From Oligoflexus sp. (lineage in GTDB: Bacteria > Bdellovibrionota_B > Oligoflexia > Oligoflexales > Oligoflexaceae), in NCBI GenBank assembly GCA_030151925.1, contig JASLCY010000081.1, positions 1 through 6,375 of the forward strand: a stretch of 6,375 bases of DNA. The letters run 5' to 3'. Both the position numbers and the translations under genes were made by a program. Of the stretch, positions 1 to 5,025 are shown one piece after another. Under the pieces are notes generated by a model that was given only the letters and a program-made list of their open reading frames with translations, was not told where the DNA came from and did not search any database. Every line of letters starts with the position of its first letter. The first letter of the stretch is position 1.

Positions 1-730
1 CCAATGTCCCGCTGTCCTTGATCCCGAGATACTGGAGGTAGATCTTTATGAAGCCCTTAACATACACGAGAGACGGGAGTTTTTGAAAGTCGTTATTCTC
101 CAGGGCTTTGATGTACTCCAGAGAGACTTTCGTCCGTTCCTGAACCTCAGTCTGGCTTACGCCCACGGCCTCACGCAGCTGCACGAGGCTCTTGCCGTCG
201 AACAGCAGCGGCTCCGCCTGCATGCCCTTCACGAGTTCGACCATCTCGCCGTCGAAGGCGTGCGCGGCGAACTTCTTAATCTTCGTGTAGGAATTCGGTG
301 AACGGGTCCGGGGGAGCTGCGCTTCTTCCTGGTTCGAGCTGTTCCAGAGCGTAAGATCCTCGTCCGCCTCGTTCAGGGTGCGGCGCACTTTGGTCTGCGC
401 GAACTCCGCCTGAACGAAAGCGCTGACCTCGTTGGCCGCGCGGGGTTCGCGCTGGATGCCGAGGCGATCGTCGTATTCCTTGCGGAGAAGCTCGTCGTCG
501 AGGACTCGGTAGGCTTCCTCGGCCTGCTCCATCATGCGGCTCGCTTCGTCCTCGGACACCAGCGAGTAGAGCGCCTGGCTGCCGGTCGAATATGTATTTT
601 TTATGCGAATGTAAGACTCGCGGATCTGAAGGCGCGACGCATGGGTCGGCACATCGAGTAACTCGTAATAAGTCGGCCCCTTAGGTGCTGCGCCCGCGGC
701 GTTGCTATCTGTTGCTTGCTGGCCGATCAT
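1..730 (-). CDS. J-domain-like / RodZ-type helix-turn-helix protein, partial
   Basis: Read from ATG at 730-728, the frame stays open for 243 codons to the window edge, so the C-terminus is missing. Residues about 20-91 resemble a J domain: YYELLDVP starts helix I and EEAYRVLDDELLRKEYDDRLG forms the end. The HPD tripeptide that stimulates Hsp70 is absent, with NTYST (45-49) in the matching loop, so DnaK stimulation is unlikely. After a charged linker (about 92-175), residues 179-237 match the HTH_25 domain of RodZ: LREAVGVSQTEV, then ALENNDFQKLPSLVYVKGF and IYLQYLGI. RodZ continues with a membrane helix and a periplasmic domain; whether this protein does cannot be seen. The start overlaps the upstream ATPase stop by one base (TGATG), with GGAG six bases before the ATG, which implies translational coupling. 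A role in localisation or cell shape with the ATPase is inference; a transcription factor is an alternative. Confidence 0.82.
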   Translation of the reverse strand, partial: MIGQQATDSNAAGAAPKGPTYYELLDVPTHASRLQIRESYIRIKNTYSTGSQALYSLVSEDEASRMMEQAEEAYRVLDDELLRKEYDDRLGIQREPRAANEVSAFVQAEFAQTKVRRTLNEADEDLTLWNSSNQEEAQLPRTRSPNSYTKIKKFAAHAFDGEMVELVKGMQAEPLLFDGKSLVQLREAVGVSQTEVQERTKVSLEYIKALENNDFQKLPSLVYVKGFIKIYLQYLGIKDSGTL

Positions 731-1812
731 CAACTTCTCCGTTGTATGCCAAGAATTTTGAGGGACTGTGCAGCGACGACGTTTAGCCGTTTAGCAATCA
801 TACTATGGGGAAATTCGGAAACAAGCAAACGACGATTTTTAATCGATTTCAGCACTGCGTCGTCGTAATTCAGATAGCCTATCGACTTCGATGGGTAGCC
901 GAAATACTTTTGGCAGACGTGTTCCATGGAGGTGCCGAGGTCGATGTCCGACTGGTCCCGCGCCTGGTTCACGAGAAGCCCGATGCAGCGCGCGCCGATG
1001 GTCCTCTGCAGGTCCTGGACGAACTGCGGATAGCTGAGCGCGAGCTCGCGGAAGCAATGCGAGTAGCCGCTGGAGAGCGAGCCGCCGACCATGGTGGAGA
1101 GCGCGGCCTTGATATCGGCGGCGACTTCCGGCTGGTGGTAGCGGCGGCCGAGGTTATCGATCAGGTTCCAGAGGGACATCTTAAAGAAACTGTAGGCATT
1201 CTCGATGGATGTGGGTTCCGGAAGGACGGTGACGAGGCCGAGGTTCGCGGTGCTGAAGAAGTCCATCGTGTGCCGGGAGGTTCCGGCGCCGAGATCGAGG
1301 AGCACGACGTCGACCCTCGATTGCGTCCGGCAGGAGACGAGCGCTTGCCAGAGGGGAAGCATATGATCGCTCGAGCGTTCTATGTATTCCGACCAGGCCT
1401 CTTCCTTGCCGCCCGCGACGAAGGCCACGCCCGGTATCGACGCCGGGAGCATGATATCGCGAAAGCCGAGTCGCTGCGTGAGCATGAAATCGGAGAGGGT
1501 CTTCTTCGGCATCGAGACACCGAAGTGGCTATGGATGTTGGAGCAGCCGAGGTCGAGGTCGACCACCAGCACGCGGAAGCCGAACTGGGCGATCGTCGCC
1601 GCGAGGTTCGCGCTGACTATGCTCTTGCCGACTCCGCCCTTGCCGCCGCCGACCGCGATGATCGCGGGCATCTGCCTGGGGTGAGGGAGGACCGTTTCCC
1701 AGGGAAGGCCGAGCTTCCAGTTGTTGTAGTGCTGGGCGACGAACGCGCTGCCGTCCGTTTCCACGCCCTTCGCCGCGATCTGGGCCTTGAGTAGCGAATC
1801 CGAGTTGAGCAT
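730..1812 (-). CDS. MinD/FlhG-like P-loop ATPase (ParA/MinD superfamily)
   Basis: A 360-residue ATPase of the deviant-Walker-A class, which forms ATP-dependent dimers to position cargo on membrane or nucleoid. The N-terminus has an extension of about 47 residues without a recognised domain. GGGKGGVGKS (55-64) carries the signature lysine K58 and the P-loop lysine K63. VVDLDLG (83-89) is switch I, with D85 and D87. VVLLDLGAGTSRHTMDFF (169-186) is Walker B/switch II. EPTSIENAY (199-207) and the C-terminal VCQKYFGYP...IGYLNYDDAV (299-320) are typical of the FlhG/MinD2 branch rather than plasmid ParA. I see no obvious C-terminal membrane-targeting helix of MinD type. No flagellar or division gene is adjacent, so the cargo is unknown. 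An in-frame TAG at 1828-1830 makes ATG 1812 the first usable start. The gene leads a two-gene or longer transcript with the J/HTH gene. Confidence 0.9.
   Translation of the reverse strand: MLNSDSLLKAQIAAKGVETDGSAFVAQHYNNWKLGLPWETVLPHPRQMPAIIAVGGGKGGVGKSIVSANLAATIAQFGFRVLVVDLDLGCSNIHSHFGVSMPKKTLSDFMLTQRLGFRDIMLPASIPGVAFVAGGKEEAWSEYIERSSDHMLPLWQALVSCRTQSRVDVVLLDLGAGTSRHTMDFFSTANLGLVTVLPEPTSIENAYSFFKMSLWNLIDNLGRRYHQPEVAADIKAALSTMVGGSLSSGYSHCFRELALSYPQFVQDLQRTIGARCIGLLVNQARDQSDIDLGTSMEHVCQKYFGYPSKSIGYLNYDDAVLKSIKNRRLLVSEFPHSMIAKRLNVVAAQSLKILGIQRRS
734..740 (-). promoter_or_regulatory. Ribosome binding site for the J/HTH gene
   Basis: GGAGAAG on the minus strand lies inside the last codons of the ATPase gene. 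Its GGAG core is six bases before the ATG at 730-728. It fixes that start and makes coupling through the TGATG junction plausible. Confidence 0.7.
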
Positions 1813-1816
1813 AAGC

Positions 1817-1829
1817 AGTCCCGAAGACT
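1817..1829 (-). promoter_or_regulatory. Small leader hairpin over the weak ATPase ribosome binding site
   Basis: On the minus strand AGTC and GACT can pair around TTCGG, giving a four-pair hairpin that ends five bases before the ATG. The only Shine-Dalgarno-like bases (GGGA, 1822-1819) lie in its loop and 3' side. A four-pair stem is weak, so a regulatory role is speculative. Confidence 0.25.
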
Positions 1830-1854
1830 AGAAATTTAAAATGCCTCTAACATC

Positions 1855-1883
1855 AGTATAGGACAAATCGCAGGGCATGACAG
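1855..1883 (-). promoter_or_regulatory. Sigma70-type promoter for the ATPase-J/HTH operon
   Basis: On the minus strand CTGTCA (1883-1878, four of six matches to TTGACA) is followed after exactly 17 bp by TATACT (1860-1855, five of six matches to TATAAT). Transcription would start near 1848, giving a leader of about 36 bases before the ATG at 1812. The promoter lies just outside the inverted-repeat element, so the element may separate it from read-through of the upstream gene. Assigned from consensus match and spacing only. Confidence 0.55.
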
Positions 1884-1906
1884 CTCGCACATTCCTGCCT
1901 ACCTCG

Positions 1907-1932
1907 CACGAGCGCCTTATAAGGGATGTGGC
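1907..1932. repeat. Left arm of the 26-bp inverted repeat
   Basis: Perfect reverse complement of 2039-2064. Contains the internal palindrome CCTTATAAGG at 1915-1924. Confidence 0.95.
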
Positions 1933-1975
1933 AAGGCGCGAGGGAGGCGAGCAGCGGAGTCCCACTCGGCCCAGA

Positions 1976-1990
1976 GATCGCGAAGCGATC
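1976..1990. repeat. Short hairpin inside the inverted-repeat element
   Basis: GATCGC and GCGATC pair as a six-bp stem around GAA near the element's centre. The 13-base stretch at 1975-1987 recurs exactly at 2102-2114, inside the YciB-like coding sequence. Confidence 0.6.
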
Positions 1991-2038
1991 GTAGGGTTGC
2001 CTGTGGCAAATGAGCAGCGGAGCCGACCGATAAACGCA

Positions 2039-2064
2039 GCCACATCCCTTATAAGGCGCTCGTG
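2039..2064. repeat. Right arm of the 26-bp inverted repeat, containing a gene's 3' end
   Basis: Perfect reverse complement of 1907-1932. Read on the minus strand it gives codons for T-S-A-L and the TAA stop (2051-2049) of the YciB-like gene, so coding sequence and element overlap. Confidence 0.95.
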
Positions 2065-2630
2065 ATCCCAGCTATCATTACTGAGATAAATAGCGCGGGA
2101 TAGATCGCGAAGCGGAGCAGTCCCCATTTGGGCGTCGAGAGATGGTTCGCGGCGTAGGCCATGATCGCCGCATGGACGCCGAAGACCACGATATAGATGC
2201 GGCCGAGCTTCTGCAGGACGAGCCGCATCTGCTCGGAGTGGAGTTGCGAGATGAGGGCCTTGATGTTCGGATCGGTCGAATTCTTGTCGAGCAGGGCCTC
2301 GATCTGCGGCAGGTACTGCACGAGCAGCGGCTTGTGCCTGACTTCGAAGTAGAGGAAGACGAGCGCGATCACCACGTCGACCGCCGCGGGCTGGAACTTG
2401 AAATAACGATCGTTCTGCAGCTTGAGGCTGAGGACGCCCATCGCCACGATTAGGAAACTTTCGCCTAGGGCCAACTGGTCCAGCGCTCCGGTGGTAACAT
2501 AATCATAGCCCAGCATGACGACAGTCGAGATCATGGCCGCGTAGATGCCCGCTTTGAAGCCTTTGAAATAATCGACCGCAATGTATAGCAAAAGCGGAAG
2601 GATTCGCAGAAACAGCAAAGTCGTGTTCAT
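2049..2630 (-). CDS. yciB: YciB/IspZ-like inner-membrane protein
   Basis: A 193-residue hydrophobic protein with about five membrane segments (roughly 4-20, 26-42, 56-70, 82-97, 143-160) and a further one at 172-189. GVLSLKLQNDRYFKFQP (65-81) matches the YciB pattern of a Gly-Leu-rich helix, then ND and F-K before a Pro or Lys-rich turn. The tail RIYIVVFGVHAAIMAYAANHL...PKWGLLRF also aligns with Escherichia coli YciB as I recall it. YciB acts at the inner membrane in envelope synthesis and septation. A soluble stretch at about 104-140 seems longer than usual. The last codons (T-S-A-L, stop) lie in an inverted-repeat arm, and the protein ends right after the final helix, so the original tail may have been lost. 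I prefer ATG 2630, with GAAGG six bases upstream; ATG 2648 in the same frame lacks a good site. A generic membrane protein is the alternative. Confidence 0.62.
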   Translation of the reverse strand: MNTTLLFLRILPLLLYIAVDYFKGFKAGIYAAMISTVVMLGYDYVTTGALDQLALGESFLIVAMGVLSLKLQNDRYFKFQPAAVDVVIALVFLYFEVRHKPLLVQYLPQIEALLDKNSTDPNIKALISQLHSEQMRLVLQKLGRIYIVVFGVHAAIMAYAANHLSTPKWGLLRFAIYPALFISVMIAGITSAL

Positions 2631-2662
2631 AGAGGGCCTTCGGTTCATTAGGGATACCAGGG

Positions 2663-2671
2663 ATTTTAGCA
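2663..2671 (-). promoter_or_regulatory. Possible extended -10 promoter for the YciB-like gene
   Basis: On the minus strand TGCTAAAAT gives an extended -10 (TGn plus TAAAAT, five of six matches). No clear -35 is present. Transcription would start near 2656, leaving a leader of about 25 bases before ATG 2630. It would also start too close to ATG 2648 for that start to work well, which supports the shorter protein. The site lies within the 57-bp divergent gap shared with sthA. Confidence 0.4.
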
Positions 2672-2677
2672 GAAGAT

Positions 2678-2682
2678 GAGGA
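2678..2682 (+). promoter_or_regulatory. Ribosome binding site deciding the sthA start
   Basis: GAGGA stands five bases before ATG 2688. The in-frame ATG at 2676 has only AGAAG directly against it, with no spacer. The later start is therefore preferred. Confidence 0.6.
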
Positions 2683-2687
2683 CGCGC

Positions 2688-4115
2688 ATGCACGAGAAAA
2701 ACTTTGATCTCATCGTGATCGGCAGCGGCCCCGCCGGAGTGCAGGCTGCGCTTCACGCGGCCAAGCTCGGGAAGAAGGTCGCCCTCATCGAGAAGCATCC
2801 CGAGCGCCTCGGCGGCGCCTGGATCCACACCGGGACCCTGCCTTCGAAGACGATGCGCGAAGTGCTCGACGCCCTGCGCAACGTCGAATCGCACGTCGGC
2901 GACGCCTGGGTCACCCGCATGTCGCAGAACCTCTCGAGCCAGGCGCTCCGCGAGCGGGCCGCGACCGCGAGCCGGGACGAGGAGAACATCATCCACCGGC
3001 AGCTCGATGCGAGCGGCATCCCCGTGATCCGCGGCGCGGCTTATATCGAGAGCCCGTCCGAGATCCGCGTGAACCAATCGGGCGGCCGGAGCCTGCTCCT
3101 CCAGGCCAAGTTCGTGGTGATCGCCACCGGTTCCAAGCCCCGGCGCCCCTCGAACATCCCCTTCGACGGCTGGCGCGTGCTGGATTCCGACGACGTCCTT
3201 CGCCTCGAGAGCCTGCCGAAGTCGATGACGATCTGGGGGGCGGGCGTCATAGCCTGCGAATACGCCTGCATCTTCCGGGCGTTAGGCGTCGAGACGACCA
3301 TCATCGACTCCCGTTCGCACATCATGCAGTTCATGGATCAGGAGATCGCGAACGAACTGAAGAAAGCCATGGAGCAGCTCGGCGTCGTCTTCCACCTCGG
3401 CCACGACCTCGAGCGCCTCGAGCTCGTGGGCCCGCGCGTGAAGTCCTACTTCAAGGGCATCAGCTTCGAGACCGACGTGTTCTTCTTCGCCGCCGGCCGC
3501 GAATCGAGCAGCGAGCACATGGGCCTCGACCGCCTCGGCATTCACACGAACGAACGCAAGACCATACTCGTGAACCCGAACTTCCAGACCTGCGTCCCCA
3601 ACATCTACGCGGTGGGCGACGTGATAGGCCCGCCCGCGCTGGCCAGCACCTCCGCCGAGCAGGGCCGCGTGGCCGTCGCCCACGCCTTCGGCGATAAGAA
3701 CGTGCGTTTCCCCGAGTTCTACCCGCTCGGCGTCTACACCATCCCCGAGATGTCGTCGGTAGGCGTGACGGAAGAGGAGCTGATCAAGCAGGACAGGTCC
3801 TACGTCGTAGGGCGCGCCCGCTACGATCAGATCGCGCGCGGCTACATCCGCGGCGACAGCTACGGGATGATCAAGATGCTGATCTGCGCGGACACGCAGA
3901 AGATCCTCGGGCTCCACATCGTGGGCGGCGACGCCGCGAACCTCATCCACATCGGTCAGGTCGCGATGATCACGAAGATGTCGATACACGAGTTCGCCGA
4001 GAACATCATCTTCAACTTCCCGACCCTCGCGGAAGGTTATAAGATCGCGGCCTTCGACGCGATCTCCCAGCTCGAGAAACACGACTGCTTCATGGGCGCT
4101 AAACCCGCTGTCTAA
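2688..4115 (+). CDS. sthA: Soluble pyridine nucleotide transhydrogenase (Si-specific)
   Basis: A 475-residue cytoplasmic flavoprotein that passes hydride between NADPH and NAD+, balancing the two pools. It has the fold of the dihydrolipoamide dehydrogenase family: FAD-binding GSGPAG (12-17), ATGS (147-150), a second Rossmann motif WGAGVIACEY (183-192) for the nicotinamide nucleotide, NIYAVGDVIG (305-314) for FAD, and a C-terminal dimerisation domain from about 345. The disulfide pair of the lipoamide and glutathione enzymes is missing: the site reads THTGTLPSK-like, in fact IHTGTLPSK (46-54), as in E. coli SthA (GTIPSK). The C-terminal FNFPTLAEGYKIAA (442-455) likewise replaces the His-Glu pair and matches SthA. 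Together these separate it from Lpd, Gor and MerA. It starts 57 bp from the divergent YciB-like gene, and no convincing own promoter is visible. The next gene follows after 19 bp, so co-transcription is possible. Confidence 0.93.
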   Translation: MHEKNFDLIVIGSGPAGVQAALHAAKLGKKVALIEKHPERLGGAWIHTGTLPSKTMREVLDALRNVESHVGDAWVTRMSQNLSSQALRERAATASRDEENIIHRQLDASGIPVIRGAAYIESPSEIRVNQSGGRSLLLQAKFVVIATGSKPRRPSNIPFDGWRVLDSDDVLRLESLPKSMTIWGAGVIACEYACIFRALGVETTIIDSRSHIMQFMDQEIANELKKAMEQLGVVFHLGHDLERLELVGPRVKSYFKGISFETDVFFFAAGRESSSEHMGLDRLGIHTNERKTILVNPNFQTCVPNIYAVGDVIGPPALASTSAEQGRVAVAHAFGDKNVRFPEFYPLGVYTIPEMSSVGVTEEELIKQDRSYVVGRARYDQIARGYIRGDSYGMIKMLICADTQKILGLHIVGGDAANLIHIGQVAMITKMSIHEFAENIIFNFPTLAEGYKIAAFDAISQLEKHDCFMGAKPAV

Positions 4116-4134
4116 GCCCACATTGGAATACGGC

Positions 4135-5025
4135 ATGCTGAAACGCTTCCTCGCGGAATCTTCGAAAGTCATCATCGGGAAGGAAGACCAGTTCCGTCTC
4201 GCGCTCGCCTGCCTCTTCGCGGGCGGGCAACTGCTGCTCGAGGACGAGCCCGGCATGGGCAAGACGAGCTTCGCGAAGACGATGGCGGCGCTCCTGCACC
4301 TGCCCTTCTCCCGGATACAATTCACCTCCGACCTCCTGCCCGCCGACATCATCGGCGTGAGCATCTTCGATCGCGAGAAGCAGGGCTTCGTGTTCCAGCC
4401 CGGCCCCATCTTCAACAAGCTCGTGCTCGGCGACGAGCTGAACCGCGCCTCGCCGAAGACGCAGAGCGCCTTCCTCCAGGCCATGGAAGAGCAGGCGGTC
4501 TCGATCGAGGGCCAGACGCATCCGCTCGAGCCGCCGTTCTTTTTCATCGCCACGCAGAACCCTCGCCGCAGCATAGGGACTTTCCCGCTGCCCGAGTCGC
4601 AGCTCGACCGTTTCCTCATGAAGCTCGAGCTCGGCTACCCGACTCGGGAAGCCGAGAAGATGATCCTCGCGCAGGCGAAGGCCCAGGCTTCCCTGAGCCC
4701 GCTGCTGGAGGCCAGGGAGATACTCTCGATCCAGGAGCAGGTGAAGGCGGTCAAGGCCGCTGACGCCGTCCTCTCCTACATCGTCGATCTCGCGGAAGAG
4801 ACGCGCCGCCTGCCGCACGGCATCTCGCCCCGCGCTTCGCTCGCTCTTTTGAACGCCTCGAAGGCCTTGGCATGGCTCGACGAAAGATCATACGTAACTC
4901 CCGAGGACGTGCAATTCTCAGCCGTCGCCGTCATGGGCCATCGACTCGTCAGCGGCGATGAAATGAACCCTCAATTGGGTCAGGAAAGAGCCCGCGATGT
5001 TCTCAAGAAAGTTAAGGTTCCCTGA
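4135..5025 (+). CDS. MoxR-type AAA+ ATPase
   Basis: A 296-residue AAA+ ATPase of the MoxR family, cytoplasmic and thought to act as a chaperone that remodels or activates partners made by neighbouring genes. Walker A is EDEPGMGKTS (36-45, K43). Walker B is LVLGDELNRA (96-105, D100 and E101), the GDELNRA(S/P)PKTQ form typical of MoxR. Sensor 1 is FIATQNP (137-143), the arginine finger lies in ESQLDRF (R159), and sensor 2 is in ISPRAS (230-235, R233). The length is normal. I chose ATG 4135, which has GGA seven bases upstream; a TTG at 4123 in frame would add four residues and has no ribosome site. Its 3' end overlaps the DUF58 gene by 29 bp. With DUF58 and TgpA it forms a well-known conserved trio. 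It does not encode a VWA partner in this window. Confidence 0.93.
   Translation: MLKRFLAESSKVIIGKEDQFRLALACLFAGGQLLLEDEPGMGKTSFAKTMAALLHLPFSRIQFTSDLLPADIIGVSIFDREKQGFVFQPGPIFNKLVLGDELNRASPKTQSAFLQAMEEQAVSIEGQTHPLEPPFFFIATQNPRRSIGTFPLPESQLDRFLMKLELGYPTREAEKMILAQAKAQASLSPLLEAREILSIQEQVKAVKAADAVLSYIVDLAEETRRLPHGISPRASLALLNASKALAWLDERSYVTPEDVQFSAVAVMGHRLVSGDEMNPQLGQERARDVLKKVKVP
4982..4990 (+). promoter_or_regulatory. Ribosome binding site for the DUF58 gene inside the MoxR gene
   Basis: AGGAAAGAG ends six bases before ATG 4997, within the last codons of the MoxR gene. It supports the start that gives a 29-bp overlap. Confidence 0.6.

Larger units (their letters stand above)
1907..2064. repeat. 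MITE-like element with perfect 26-bp terminal inverted repeats
   Basis: Positions 1907-1932 and 2039-2064 are perfect reverse complements over 26 bp, and pairing breaks at the next base on both sides. Each arm holds the 10-bp palindrome CCTTATAAGG (1915-1924 and 2047-2056). The 106-bp interior has no convincing gene. It contains a repeated GAGCAGCGGAG (1949-1959 and 2012-2022), a repeated TGTGGCAA that begins in the left arm (1927-1934 and 2002-2009), and a hairpin GATCGC-GAA-GCGATC (1976-1990). No target-site duplication is evident at the arm ends. The right arm encodes the last four residues and stop of the YciB-like gene. Size and symmetry suggest a non-autonomous mobile or palindromic repetitive element. 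A transcript-processing structure is the alternative. The inverted repeat is certain; its nature is inferred. Confidence 0.75.

Noticed and set aside
805..1794. 329-codon plus-strand frame opposite the ATPase gene
   Set aside because: It lies antisense to a gene with clear P-loop motifs. Its sequence is low-complexity and rich in Arg, Glu and Ala, with no domain.
1915..1924. CCTTATAAGG as a promoter -10 or operator
   Set aside because: It occurs in both arms as part of the inverted repeat, has no matching -35 at proper spacing, and is better explained as part of the element.
1907..2064. Inverted repeat as an intrinsic terminator for the YciB-like gene
   Set aside because: No run of T follows the stem on either strand, the loop is over 100 bases and the stop codon is inside the stem. 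Some effect on transcript stability is possible, but it is not a standard terminator.
1877..2065. 62-codon open frame across the element on the plus strand
   Set aside because: Most of it is the element itself, with the inverted arms translated as related peptides at both ends. There is no clear ribosome site and the composition is arginine-rich, as expected of non-coding GC-rich DNA.
1828..2127. 99-codon open frame on the minus strand across the element
   Set aside because: It overlaps the 3' end of the YciB-like gene in another frame and resembles no family. Its length follows from GC-rich sequence.
2822..2850. sthA as a broken dihydrolipoamide dehydrogenase that lost its cysteines
   Set aside because: The absence of the disulfide cysteines and of the C-terminal His-Glu pair is normal in SthA, and the surrounding sequence matches SthA throughout.
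2631..3077. Long N-terminal extension of the YciB-like protein
   Set aside because: The frame is open this far only because it runs antisense to sthA. The upstream residues are of shadow type, and the likely promoter at 2663-2671 lies inside the extension.
3282..4619. 445-codon minus-strand frame opposite sthA and the MoxR gene
   Set aside because: It spans two well-supported plus-strand genes on the other strand and consists of repetitive Val-Glu-Asp-Ala sequence typical of an antisense shadow.
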